Made by a program: the position numbers and the translations under genes. From Sphingobium sp. (GTDB lineage: Bacteria > Pseudomonadota > Alphaproteobacteria > Sphingomonadales > Sphingomonadaceae), in contig JACESO010000003.1 in the NCBI GenBank assembly GCA_013911745.1, positions 1-55,634 of the forward strand: a DNA stretch of 55,634 bases, read 5' to 3'. Shown one piece after another: positions 41,793-49,962 of the stretch; the first letter of the stretch is position 1; each line of letters opens with the position of its first letter. A model generated the notes under the pieces. The model ran no database searches, was not told the origin of the DNA, and was given only the letters and a program-made list of their open reading frames with translations.

Positions 41793-42793
41793 GCGAACTC
41801 CTAGAACCCGCCGCCCGTCCGACGACGCAGGCGAAGACGATGCGCGCCGCCACAGTGACTGCGCCAGGCACGGTCCGCATCGACCATGTCCCGCTGCCTG
41901 AGCCGGGGCCGGGTCAGGTGCGCATCCGGCTGGAAGGCTGCGGCGTCTGCGCGTCCAACCTGACACCCTGGGCCGGCCCGGAATGGCAGCACTATCCGCT
42001 CGATCCCGGCGCGCTCGGCCATGAAGGATGGGGCGTGGTCGATGCCGTGGGAGACGGCGTGACATCTGTCCAGGTCGGTGTCCGCGTCGCCGCTCTGTCC
42101 TATGCCAGCTATGCCGATTACGACATCGCGCAGGAACAGGCGGTGGTGCCGCTGCCGCCAGAACTAGATGCCATGCCTTTTCCGGGTGAGCCCTTGGGCT
42201 GCGCGTTCAACATCTTCCGCCGATCTGACATCCGCGCGGGGCAGACGGTGGCGATCATCGGCATCGGTTTCCTGGGTGCGATCCTGACGCGACTGGCGAC
42301 GGACGCCGGCGCGCGCGTCATCGCCATCTCGCGCCGCGAATCCTCGCTCGCGCTCGCCCGGGACTATGGCGCGGCCGAAACGATTGCCATGGACGATCAT
42401 AACCGCATCATAGAACAGGTGAGCGCGCTGACCGAAGGCCGGCTATGCGATCGCGTCATAGAGGCGGTGGGCAAGCAATGGCCGCTCGATCTCGCCGCCG
42501 AACTCACGGCCGAACGGGGCCGCCTCGTCATCGCGGGCTATCATCAGGACGGCCCCCGGCAGGTCAATATGTGGCTGTGGAACTGGCGCGGCATCGACGT
42601 CATCAATGCGCACGAGCGCGACCCGATGATCTATGCGCAGGGCGTGCGCGAAGCGGTGGAGGCGGTCGCTTCGGGCCGGCTCGACCCGGCACCGCTCTAT
42701 ACCCACCGCTACCCGCTCGAACGGCTGGGCGAGGCGCTGGACGCCACGCGCGACAAGCCCGACCATTTCGTCAAGGCGATCATCACCCTATGA
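41789..42793 (+). CDS. zinc-binding medium-chain dehydrogenase lacking the structural-zinc lobe
   Basis: The 334-residue MDR protein has CGVCASNL and GHEGWGVV, which hold the usual catalytic-zinc Cys and His, and the Rossmann motif IIGIGFLGA. The four-cysteine structural zinc lobe is absent; the segment RVAALSYASYADYDIAQ stands in its place. The closing block QVNMWLWNWRGIDVINAHERDP resembles dehydrogenases of sugar and inositol pathways. It would oxidise or reduce a secondary alcohol of a sugar or cyclitol in the cytoplasm. It overlaps ino1 and the following Gfo/Idh gene by four bases each, so the three are expressed together. Confidence 0.83.
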   Translation: MSELLEPAARPTTQAKTMRAATVTAPGTVRIDHVPLPEPGPGQVRIRLEGCGVCASNLTPWAGPEWQHYPLDPGALGHEGWGVVDAVGDGVTSVQVGVRVAALSYASYADYDIAQEQAVVPLPPELDAMPFPGEPLGCAFNIFRRSDIRAGQTVAIIGIGFLGAILTRLATDAGARVIAISRRESSLALARDYGAAETIAMDDHNRIIEQVSALTEGRLCDRVIEAVGKQWPLDLAAELTAERGRLVIAGYHQDGPRQVNMWLWNWRGIDVINAHERDPMIYAQGVREAVEAVASGRLDPAPLYTHRYPLERLGEALDATRDKPDHFVKAIITL

Positions 42794-43860
42794 CCCTGCT
42801 CACCGCCGCCCCCGCGCCCTCCGTCGATCTCGATCGTCCCCGTATCGGCTTCCTCGGCGTCGGCTGGATCGGCCGCAACCGCATGGAAGCGATGCTGGCG
42901 AGCGGCCGGATCGAAGTGGCGGCCATTGCCGATGCGGTGCCCGGCAATAGCGAGGAAGCGGCGCGTCTCGCACCTGATGCGGTCCTGTGCGACAGCCTTG
43001 ACGCGCTGCTCGACCAGCATCTCGACGGCCTCGTCATCGCGACGCCCAGCGCGCTTCACGCCGATCAGTCGATCCGGGCGCTGGAACGAGGCGTCCCCGT
43101 CTTCTGCCAGAAACCGCTTGGCCGTAATCTGGCGGAAGTGAAGGCGGTGATCGCCGCCGCCCGGTCCGTCGACCGGCTGCTGGGCGTCGACCTTTCCTAT
43201 CGTGGCACCGCCGGCATGCGCGCGATCCGGGAGCGGGTGCGGGCGGGCGAACTCGGGCACATCCATGCCATCGACCTCGTCTTCCACAACGCTTACGGCC
43301 CCGACAAGCCGTGGTTTTACGATCCGGCGCTGTCGGGCGGCGGATGCATGATGGACCTGGCCGTCCACCTCATCGACCTCGCGCTCTGGACGCTCGACTT
43401 TCCGGCCGTTGAAAGCATCAGCGCCGACCTCTTCGCGAAGGGGCGTCCACTGTCCGATCGCGCAACGCAGGTTGAGGATCTGGGCTTCGCCACGCTGCGC
43501 CTGGCGGGCGGGACGATGGTGCGGGTCGCCGCCTCCTGGCACCTCCACGCCGGGCAGGACGCGGTGATCGCGGCGGACTTTCACGGCGACCGCGCCGGAG
43601 CGGGCTTCCGCAATGTCGGCGGTTCCTTCTACGATTTCGAGTCGAGCCTCTTCCACGGAACGGCGCGGGAGCAGCTGGCTGCACCGGGCGATGCATGGGG
43701 CGGGCAGATGGCGGCGCAATGGGCCGAACGGCTGACTGCTTCGCCCGGCTTCGATCCGGCCTGCGAACGGCTGGCCGATGTCGCCGCCGTGCTGGACGGC
43801 ATCTATCGCGCCGCCGGTCCAAGCCAGTCGAACAACCTGCCCAGCCGCCCGCGCGAGTAG
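42790..43860 (+). CDS. Gfo/Idh/MocA family oxidoreductase
   Basis: The ATG at 42790 overlaps the preceding stop (ATGA 42790-42793) and gives 356 residues. The N-terminal Rossmann domain has FLGVGWIGRNRM, IATPSALHAD and CQKPLGRN, a variant of the family's EKP motif with Gln in place of Glu. The C-terminal domain has GGGCMMDLAVHLIDL, which carries the conserved Asp and His. Family members oxidise sugars, inositols or their nucleotide derivatives with NAD(P). Next to inositol-phosphate synthase an inositol or inosose substrate is plausible. The last 58 bases overlap the convergent FrhB-like gene. Confidence 0.87.
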   Translation: MTLLTAAPAPSVDLDRPRIGFLGVGWIGRNRMEAMLASGRIEVAAIADAVPGNSEEAARLAPDAVLCDSLDALLDQHLDGLVIATPSALHADQSIRALERGVPVFCQKPLGRNLAEVKAVIAAARSVDRLLGVDLSYRGTAGMRAIRERVRAGELGHIHAIDLVFHNAYGPDKPWFYDPALSGGGCMMDLAVHLIDLALWTLDFPAVESISADLFAKGRPLSDRATQVEDLGFATLRLAGGTMVRVAASWHLHAGQDAVIAADFHGDRAGAGFRNVGGSFYDFESSLFHGTAREQLAAPGDAWGGQMAAQWAERLTASPGFDPACERLADVAAVLDGIYRAAGPSQSNNLPSRPRE

Positions 43861-45179
43861 GTCAGCGCCTGATACACCGTCAGCATCGCCCGTCCGCCTC
43901 CGATGAACAGGGCAGGCCGGCGCAGCCGCCGCGCCGCCCGGAACAGCGCCACGCTCCCCCGCGCGATGGCGTGGCGGCCACGATAGATGAGCTTGCGCCG
44001 TATCGGCAGGTCATGACCGGGTGTCACCCGCTTGAGCGGCCGGATCGCGCCATGCCGCCAACTCAGCCGATAGGCGAGGCCTTCGCGGCGCTGCCGAAAT
44101 CCCGCCGCCTGCGTTTCGACGACGAAGGCGGCGTCCACCGGTTTCAGCGTCACGCGCCCCTCGGCGCAGCCTTGTTCGATCAGGTCGAGCATCGCGCGCG
44201 ACCGCACGACCACGACATTGGTCCCGCGCCCGTCCGACGAATAGGGTTCTACCCAGGCGTCGCCGAAGCTGATGTCGGCGGTCTCCGCCACTACATCGTC
44301 GCACCAGTCGCACGCCCGGTTCTGGAAAAAGCCGGAACCCCAGTCGCCATCGACCAGATGCCACCAATCCTGCGCCCGCGTCGCGCCATCGCGGTGAGTC
44401 AGCTTCGCCCGATACCAGTTGGCGGGGCGGGTGGCATCCTTCACGCGGAAGTCGACCGCCTGCACATCCTCGATCCGCGTCTGCATCTGCCAGGCGAAGC
44501 TTTCGACCATGTGCCGGCTCTTCATATGGCCGCACACCAGCCCGAGCGTATGGACGATTCGTTCGCGCAGCAGCGGATGCTGCCGCCGCGCCAAATGGAC
44601 GGCTTTGATGAAGCAGGGGATGCCGACCACCGCATAGCGGCCCGGAATAGCCAGAATCTCGCGCAGGATGGCGGACAGTTCGATCGGATAATAGCGTGAC
44701 TTGGCGCCGCTTCGCAGGGCATCGACGTTTCGGGATATGCGGTAGCGGAACAAGGCGCCCTCGGCGGGATCGACGGGCGCGACATGGGCGACGCCATCGA
44801 CCAGGCCACGCCGGAGCAATTCTTCCGCGACCCAGCCCGCCATGCCCCCCGAACTGCCCCGTTCGCGGTATTGCCCCTCCTCGGCGTGGCCGACATAGGC
44901 GCGGTGGAACCGGCCTATCGCCGGGTCCACCGCCGCCGCATGGGAGAAGCACTCCGCGGCGATCACATCCTCGTTCGCGGCATGGGGAGAGAAGGGGCAG
45001 AGCGTGGCGAAGTCCAGAGAGGGCTGCGTCCGCCAAGCGGGATCCCCCGCCGGCTTCAGTTGGCCCTCGGCGTCCCAGCCCATGCGTGCGCTCGCGTCGC
45101 GGCTCAGGCCCGCACAGGCGCCGCATCCTATGCACAGGCCCGCCTTGGCCATAGCCTCCGGGCTGAGCGGCGCGTTCAC
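43803..45179 (-). CDS. coenzyme F420 hydrogenase/dehydrogenase beta subunit-like (FrhB-like) iron-sulfur flavoprotein
   Basis: The start is GTG 45179, overlapping the stop of the pyruvyl transferase gene as GTGA; the product has 458 residues. The N terminus has a C-x2-C-x2-C cluster (Cys16, Cys19, Cys22 in CIGCGAC), and a further Cys pair lies in CDWCDDV. RERGSSGGMAGWVAEELL, VVGIPCFIKAVH and ADISFGDAW match the FrhB N- and C-terminal families. Sphingomonads are not known to make F420, so the cofactor is probably FAD and Fe-S. Homologues of this kind often accompany polysaccharide pyruvyl transferases, where their reaction is unknown. The 3' end overlaps the convergent Gfo/Idh gene by 58 bases. 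Confidence 0.82.
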   Translation of the reverse strand: MNAPLSPEAMAKAGLCIGCGACAGLSRDASARMGWDAEGQLKPAGDPAWRTQPSLDFATLCPFSPHAANEDVIAAECFSHAAAVDPAIGRFHRAYVGHAEEGQYRERGSSGGMAGWVAEELLRRGLVDGVAHVAPVDPAEGALFRYRISRNVDALRSGAKSRYYPIELSAILREILAIPGRYAVVGIPCFIKAVHLARRQHPLLRERIVHTLGLVCGHMKSRHMVESFAWQMQTRIEDVQAVDFRVKDATRPANWYRAKLTHRDGATRAQDWWHLVDGDWGSGFFQNRACDWCDDVVAETADISFGDAWVEPYSSDGRGTNVVVVRSRAMLDLIEQGCAEGRVTLKPVDAAFVVETQAAGFRQRREGLAYRLSWRHGAIRPLKRVTPGHDLPIRRKLIYRGRHAIARGSVALFRAARRLRRPALFIGGGRAMLTVYQALTYSRGRLGRLFDWLGPAAR

Positions 45180-46255
45180 GCGGTCAGAACCCGCTTGAGG
45201 AACCGGTCAGACTCGCCTCGCAGTCGTGCCAGCGGGGATGCCACATCGGCGGGTTCGGCCAGCAGCCTGCCATAGGCCGGCGTGCCGGTTTCCGCCGTCA
45301 AGATTCGCTCCTCTATGCCCAGGCTGCGCATCAGCCCCTGCACCTTGTTGCGGCGATAGGGCGTGGGGGCGGTAATCAGCGGACGATCATGCGCCAGCGC
45401 GAAGACGCATCCGTGGAAGAAGTTGGTGACCACCGCTTCCGCCCCCGCCATCAGCCGGTTGAACAGGTCCGGGTCGGCATCCAGCCTTTGTTCGTCCGCC
45501 CAATCGTTCCGATAACCGAGGCTGACCAGCCTGACATCCCGATCCCGCGCCCAGCGCCGGACCGGCTCCATCAGCCAGCCGGGGAAATTATGGCCATAAA
45601 CCACCGCATAGGCGCGCCGTTCCATGGCCTCGCCAGCACGGGATGGCGGGAATTGCAGGCACGGGTCGAGCACCATGTCCGGCTCGCGGCCCGTGGCGGC
45701 CCGCACGATGTCCCGGCTGTTCCCGTCCCGAACCGACAGCGCGGAAAAGGCGTCCAGCCGCCCGGCCCAATAAGGCGACAGGCCACGCCCCGCATCCTGA
45801 TTGCCGAAGCTCGCCGCATAGGAGGCCAGCCGGCCGCCAAAACCTTCGCCATAGAAGGTGGCGCAGCCGCCATACCAGGGATGCTCCAGATTCCACACCT
45901 CGTCACTCCCGACGATCACCAGGTCGTGGCTTGTTTCGGGGCGGTCGAGCGGGAAGGGTTCGGACAGCGGCAGGCGCGCAAAAGCATCGCGGAAGGCGCG
46001 AGTCTTGCGCGCATAGGCAGGGAAGTCGGCGCGGGGCGTATGGAGCGGCAGCGTCGGACGGAAGGCGCAGCGCAGCTCCGCCCGCTCGGCCGCGACGGAA
46101 TGATGGTCGAGCAGGACCGCGTCCGCGCCCATCGCGCGAACGCCCTCCACCAGGCAGCGCGCCTGCCAATAGGAGCCGTAATTGATGCAGCGATGGAAGG
46201 TCAGGATGCCGACCGACAGCCGACTTTCGCCGGAAGGAGCCAAGTCCGCCTTCAT
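45176..46255 (-). CDS. polysaccharide pyruvyl transferase family protein
   Basis: The 359-residue protein starts with VGILTFHRCINYGSYWQ, the characteristic opening of the family, and has VIVGSDEVWN, the SYAASFGN motif and NFFHGCVFALAHDRPLI, a good match to the conserved (S/T)xFHG block. It would transfer a pyruvyl ketal from phosphoenolpyruvate to a sugar, adding negative charge to a surface polysaccharide. The ATG (46255) abuts the upstream DUF6165 stop, and its own stop overlaps the FrhB-like start. The pair with FrhB is a common genomic arrangement. The acceptor sugar is unknown. Confidence 0.85.
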   Translation of the reverse strand: MKADLAPSGESRLSVGILTFHRCINYGSYWQARCLVEGVRAMGADAVLLDHHSVAAERAELRCAFRPTLPLHTPRADFPAYARKTRAFRDAFARLPLSEPFPLDRPETSHDLVIVGSDEVWNLEHPWYGGCATFYGEGFGGRLASYAASFGNQDAGRGLSPYWAGRLDAFSALSVRDGNSRDIVRAATGREPDMVLDPCLQFPPSRAGEAMERRAYAVVYGHNFPGWLMEPVRRWARDRDVRLVSLGYRNDWADEQRLDADPDLFNRLMAGAEAVVTNFFHGCVFALAHDRPLITAPTPYRRNKVQGLMRSLGIEERILTAETGTPAYGRLLAEPADVASPLARLRGESDRFLKRVLTA

Positions 46256-46672
46256 TCAGCCGCGCCCGCCGGAAGCCGTGCGGGCGGCATAGCATTTCTC
46301 CTCGACGAGTTCCGATTGCAACAGCATGTTGATCCGTCGCTTCACCGCCGCCCGCCGGTCGTTCATCCGATAGACGGAGCGCGCCAGCCGGATGAAGGCG
46401 GGGCCGAAGCGCGCCGCCGCCTCCTCGTTCCGGATCGCATCCTCAATCTCCCAAAGCCGCTCGTTGATCCGCCGCAGCAGCCGAACCGCCCGCGCGACAT
46501 CCTGCCGTTCCAGCGCGGTGGTGGCGATGCCGCCGACCAGCTGATATTCGCGCCCGACATGGGCCAGGGCGCCGGGGGCGCTGATACGGTCTCGCTTGAT
46601 CTCCAGAATCGTCATCTTGTCCAGCAATTCGCCCCAGCTCACTGGGACGACGGGGGTGACAAAGGCGGTCAT
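46256..46672 (-). CDS. DUF6165 family protein (138 residues)
   Basis: The sequence opens PVVPVSWGELLDKMTILEIK and continues with two long charged helices (RLLRRINERLWEIEDAIRNEE, then YRMNDRRAAVKRRIN), ending SELVEEKCY. This is the pattern of DUF6165, a helical family without a known function that I recall near polysaccharide genes. It has no signal peptide or membrane segment. It sits in a tight row with a gap of four bases from the upstream GT9-like gene and none to the pyruvyl transferase. A role in glycan assembly is inferred from position only. Confidence 0.75.
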   Translation of the reverse strand: MTAFVTPVVPVSWGELLDKMTILEIKRDRISAPGALAHVGREYQLVGGIATTALERQDVARAVRLLRRINERLWEIEDAIRNEEAAARFGPAFIRLARSVYRMNDRRAAVKRRINMLLQSELVEEKCYAARTASGGRG

Positions 46673-46676
46673 GGCG

Positions 46677-47615
46677 CTATCCGGTCCTGCGGGCGAAGGC
46701 AGTAAGGTCTCTCTCGACCTCCTTCACCACCGACGCCCAGTCGCCCGGCCGAGGCTGGGCATAGATGTGCATGGACAGATACCAGGGGGTGGAATCCATC
46801 CTCATCGGCCAGCGCCAGTCCGGCTCCGCCTTCAGCAGCAGCCATGCCGCCTTGCCCATCGCGCCGGCGAGGTGGGCGATCATCGTGTCGACCGTGATGA
46901 CCAGGCTGGCCGCCGCCACCAGCGCGGCGGTCGCCTCCATGTCGAACGGGCATCCTTCGGGGTTGAGGACGGGCAGGGTGCTTCGCCCGGTCGTCAGGGT
47001 GATGACGGGGGCCTGGTCGCACAGCTTTTCGAGCAGCGCAGGCGGAACGGTGCGGCCGTCGTCCCAGTCGCCTGCCGCATGGCACAGGCCGATCGTGCCC
47101 GGGGGAAGGATGGCCTTGCGCAGGGGGAGATAGGGGCAGCGCACGTCATGGGGACGCATACGCAGGGCGAAGCACAGCTCCGTGATCTCGATGTCGCATT
47201 CGGACGGCGGAAGCGGGCGGGCGGGATCGAAGGGCGCGAACCGGATCGATCCCGCATCCGCCGCCAACGCCATCCGGCGCAGCAGCGGGATCAGCCGGGG
47301 CTGCGCCTCGATCGTAACCGAAGCGGCGCTTGCCGCCAACATCGGCAGGAAGCGGGCGAACTGGATGGTATCACCCAACCCGTGGTAGCAGCGCACCAGG
47401 CAATGCCGGCCGCGATAGTCCCGACCGTCCCACACCCACCGCAGATGATAGGGGAGGGACGGGTCGTCACGGCTCGCCGGGTCGCGCGCGCGCAGGTCCG
47501 CTTCGGAAATCGCCCAGGCGGCGGCGTAATCCTGCGCGCGCATGGCGGCGACCCAGGATGATGCATCCGCCTCGGTTCGATCCAGTTCCGCCTGCTCCCC
47601 GCCGGTCATCGCCAT
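46677..47615 (-). CDS. GT9/heptosyltransferase-like glycosyltransferase
   Basis: The 312-residue protein has a short helical N terminus (DYAAAWAISEADLRARDP), resembling the end of a TPR-linked region. CLVRCYHGLGDTIQFARFLPML follows, the signature start of TPR-linked glycosyltransferases of the GT9 type. The C-terminal half has IGLCHAAGDWDDGR and VDTMIAHLAGAMGKAAWLLL, the usual nucleotide-sugar site of heptosyltransferases. It would add one sugar to a glycan or a protein. ATG 47615 or 47609 may start it; no clear ribosome site is visible. The DUF4142 gene ends ten bases upstream on the same strand. Confidence 0.78.
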   Translation of the reverse strand: MAMTGGEQAELDRTEADASSWVAAMRAQDYAAAWAISEADLRARDPASRDDPSLPYHLRWVWDGRDYRGRHCLVRCYHGLGDTIQFARFLPMLAASAASVTIEAQPRLIPLLRRMALAADAGSIRFAPFDPARPLPPSECDIEITELCFALRMRPHDVRCPYLPLRKAILPPGTIGLCHAAGDWDDGRTVPPALLEKLCDQAPVITLTTGRSTLPVLNPEGCPFDMEATAALVAAASLVITVDTMIAHLAGAMGKAAWLLLKAEPDWRWPMRMDSTPWYLSMHIYAQPRPGDWASVVKEVERDLTAFARRTG

Positions 47616-47625
47616 GCCCGGAAGA

Positions 47626-48102
47626 TCACATGCCTTGCAGCATCATGATATGATGCTCGACCACCGGCGCGATCTTGCCGGCGACGGCCTTCAGCGGCAC
47701 CTTGTCGCCCTTGCTGGCATAGCCCTGATGCAGCGCTAGCGCCTTCTGGTGCGCCGCCTTCTGCTGCGTCACGTACATCTTGTCGCGCGCCTCGCCGGTC
47801 GCTCCACGCAATTGCGCGATCATCTGCGCCTGTTCGGGCATCAGCGCGGGGGGCTTGGGCTTCAGGCCTGCCTGCGTCGCGGCCTTCACGACCATTTGCG
47901 TGCTGTTCGTATGATCCTTGACCATCATGGTCGCGAACTCCCGGACCTTGGCGTTCTTCGTGCTTTGCAGCACCAGCTGGCTGGACTGCCGCTCATAAAG
48001 GTCGCTGGCGCCCGCCGCCTTCACGAAGTCCGGCGCGGTGGCGGGCTGGGCCAGGGCGGGGGAAGCAATGCAGAGCGCAGCGGCGACGAAATAGCGTTTC
48101 AT
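47626..48102 (-). CDS. DUF4142 domain protein, exported
   Basis: The start at ATG 48102 has AGGAGAG at good spacing; the longer open frame is ignored. The 158-residue protein has a signal peptide (RYFVAAALCIASPALAQ) and a DUF4142 four-helix domain. The domain contains FVKAAGASDLYERQSSQLVL, FATMMVKDHTNS and a C-terminal AVVEHHIMML-like helix (here PVVEHHIMML) with metal-site-like histidines. These periplasmic ferritin-like proteins are frequent members of the alphaproteobacterial general stress regulon. A GGAAC-N16-GGTT element lies upstream. The ten-base gap to the GT9-like gene suggests read-through into the pyruvyl transferase group. Confidence 0.85.
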   Translation of the reverse strand: MKRYFVAAALCIASPALAQPATAPDFVKAAGASDLYERQSSQLVLQSTKNAKVREFATMMVKDHTNSTQMVVKAATQAGLKPKPPALMPEQAQMIAQLRGATGEARDKMYVTQQKAAHQKALALHQGYASKGDKVPLKAVAGKIAPVVEHHIMMLQGM

Positions 48103-48171
48103 GAACGACTCTCCTGGTATGAAGGGGCATAGGAAGGCCGCATCGGCGCGGCTCGGATCGATGTCGCTTTC

Positions 48172-48196
48172 AACCGGGCCGGCGCAGCCCGGTTCC
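48172..48196 (-). promoter_or_regulatory. EcfG-type stress promoter candidate (GGAAC-N16-GGTT) for the DUF4142 gene
   Basis: On the minus strand GGAAC (48196-48192) and GGTT (48175-48172) are 16 bases apart, one mismatch from consensus, about 70 bases before the DUF4142 start. The same -10 variant occurs at 11768-11771. Confidence 0.45.
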
Positions 48197-48337
48197 TGCG
48201 CCGCAGCCGGTGCGCTTACCCAGATTAGGGGGCATTGTAGCGCATTTGGCCTTGCGGCTTTGACGAAAGTCAATCGACGCGGGGCATCCGCCACGTTAAG
48301 GGAGGGCGAATGGATAGAGAGCGGTCGCATTTCGCCC

Positions 48338-48979
48338 ATGCAGCATAAGCCAAAGCGCAGCCGGGCGATCGCCTTGCCGAACAGCGAGTTTCGCGCCCGC
48401 GCCACCGAATATCTCGATTTCCTTGCCGCCTGGGTGAAGAAACCGCGCCAGACTGCATCGGTCGTACCGTCCAGCCGCTATCTGGCGCGGCTGATGGTGT
48501 CGCGCATCGATCCGCGCGACGAAGGGCGCGTGCTCGAATTGGGCGGGGGAACCGGAGTCTTCACCCGCGCTATCCTGGAAACCGGCTTGCCGCCCGAGCA
48601 ATTGGAAGTGGTGGAGATCAATCCCGGCTTCGCCCGCGGGCTGCGCCGCCATTTCCCGCTCGTGTCCGTGCTGGAAACCCCGGCGCAGATCGTGTCCACC
48701 GCCACGGCCGGCGCGCCGGGCGACTATCAGGTGGTGGTCAGCGGTCTTCCGCTCCTGGCCATGGACCGGCACATGCATGCCGACATCCTGTCCGAATCCT
48801 TCCGCATGTTGCGGCCGGGGGGCAGCTTCGTCCAGTTCACCTATTCCATGCGCCCGCCTGTCAGCCGCGACATTCTCGACGCGCTCGACCTGGATGTCGT
48901 CCGCGCCGGCCAGACGGTGCGCAATTTCCCGCCCGCGACCGTCTTTCGCTTCTTTCGGCGCGGCGAACAGCTTGCCTGA
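48338..48979 (+). CDS. class I SAM-dependent methyltransferase (phospholipid N-methyltransferase-like)
   Basis: I choose ATG 48338 (213 residues) because recognisable sequence begins there; the ribosome site is poor and the true start could be slightly upstream. The N-terminal FLAAWVKKPRQTASVVPSS followed by motif I RVLELGGGTGVFTRAIL is the pattern of PmtA-like phospholipid or rRNA-dimethylase-like enzymes. VVEINPGFARGLRRHFP is motif II, and VVVSGLPLLAMD stands where the NPPF/Y-like motif would be. It may methylate phosphatidylethanolamine, but the substrate is unproven. It is divergent from the DUF4142 gene and 50 bases upstream of an ABC exporter. Confidence 0.75.
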   Translation: MQHKPKRSRAIALPNSEFRARATEYLDFLAAWVKKPRQTASVVPSSRYLARLMVSRIDPRDEGRVLELGGGTGVFTRAILETGLPPEQLEVVEINPGFARGLRRHFPLVSVLETPAQIVSTATAGAPGDYQVVVSGLPLLAMDRHMHADILSESFRMLRPGGSFVQFTYSMRPPVSRDILDALDLDVVRAGQTVRNFPPATVFRFFRRGEQLA

Positions 48980-49029
48980 AGCCGTAGCGCTCCTATCTTT
49001 GCGGCAACGCAAAAGGGGCAGAGCCATCC

Positions 49030-49962
49030 ATGGCATCCATCATAGAGGTTAACGGCCTGACGAAACGCTATGCGTCGGGCTTCGAAGCGCTGAAGGGCGT
49101 CGATCTTTCCATCAACGAAGGCGAGATATTCGCGCTGCTCGGTCCCAACGGCGCGGGCAAGACGACGATGATCTCCATCATCTGCGGCATCGCCCGCCCG
49201 ACCGGCGGCAGCGTCACAGTGGCCGGCCATGACATCCTGCGCGACTATCGCGGCGCGCGCTCCGCGATCGGCCTCGTGCCGCAGGAGCTTTCCACCGACC
49301 AGTTCGAGCGGGTGATCGACACCGTCACCTTCAGCCGGGGCCTCTTCGGCAAGCCGCGCAACGACGCCTATGTGGAGAAGGTGCTGCGCGACCTCTCGCT
49401 CTGGGATAAACGCCACAGCAAGATCCTCGAACTGTCGGGCGGGATGAAGCGCCGCGTGATGATCGCCAAGGCGCTGTCCCACGAACCGCGCGTGCTCTTC
49501 CTCGACGAACCCACGGCGGGCGTGGACGTCGAGCTGCGCCGCGACATGTGGAAGCTGATCGGCGAACTGCGCCAGACCGGCGTCACCATCATCCTCACCA
49601 CCCATTATATCGAGGAGGCGGAGGAGATGGCCGACCGCGTCGGCGTCATCACCAGGGGCGAACTGTTGCTGGTCGAGGAAAAGACCGCGCTCATGAAGAA
49701 GCTGGGCAAGAAGACGCTGACCATCGTGCTGGCCGACCCGATCGATGCGGTGCCGGCGGCGCTGGCGGACTGGAACGTGACGCTCCACGCCGAAGGCAGC
49801 GAGATCGAATATATTTTCGACACGCAGGCTGAGCGCACCGGCGTCTCCTCCCTGCTGCGGCGGCTGGGCGATCTCGGCATCGGCTACAAGGACTTGAACA
49901 CCCGGCAAAGCAGCCTGGAGGATATCTTCGTTAGCCTCGTCCATCAGGAGAAGGCCGCATGA
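49030..49962 (+). CDS. ABC-2 type transporter ATP-binding protein
   Basis: The 310-residue protein has Walker [10 protein letters not shown] (residues 38-46), the Q-loop in GLVPQELS, signature LSGGMKRRV (135-143), Walker [11 protein letters not shown] (155-164) and the switch His in TTHY. A C-terminal extension of about 85 residues ends in [14 protein letters not shown] sequence ([14 protein letters not shown]), common in ABC-2 drug and polysaccharide exporters. It overlaps the permease gene by four bases (49959-49962), so both form one exporter at the inner membrane. A small GCAA-loop hairpin (48998-49013) lies in the leader. The cargo is unknown. Confidence 0.92.
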   Translation: MASIIEVNGLTKRYASGFEALKGVDLSINEGEIFALLGPNGAGKTTMISIICGIARPTGGSVTVAGHDILRDYRGARSAIGLVPQELSTDQFERVIDTVTFSRGLFGKPRNDAYVEKVLRDLSLWDKRHSKILELSGGMKRRVMIAKALSHEPRVLFLDEPTAGVDVELRRDMWKLIGELRQTGVTIILTTHYIEEAEEMADRVGVITRGELLLVEEKTALMKKLGKKTLTIVLADPIDAVPAALADWNVTLHAEGSEIEYIFDTQAERTGVSSLLRRLGDLGIGYKDLNTRQSSLEDIFVSLVHQEKAA

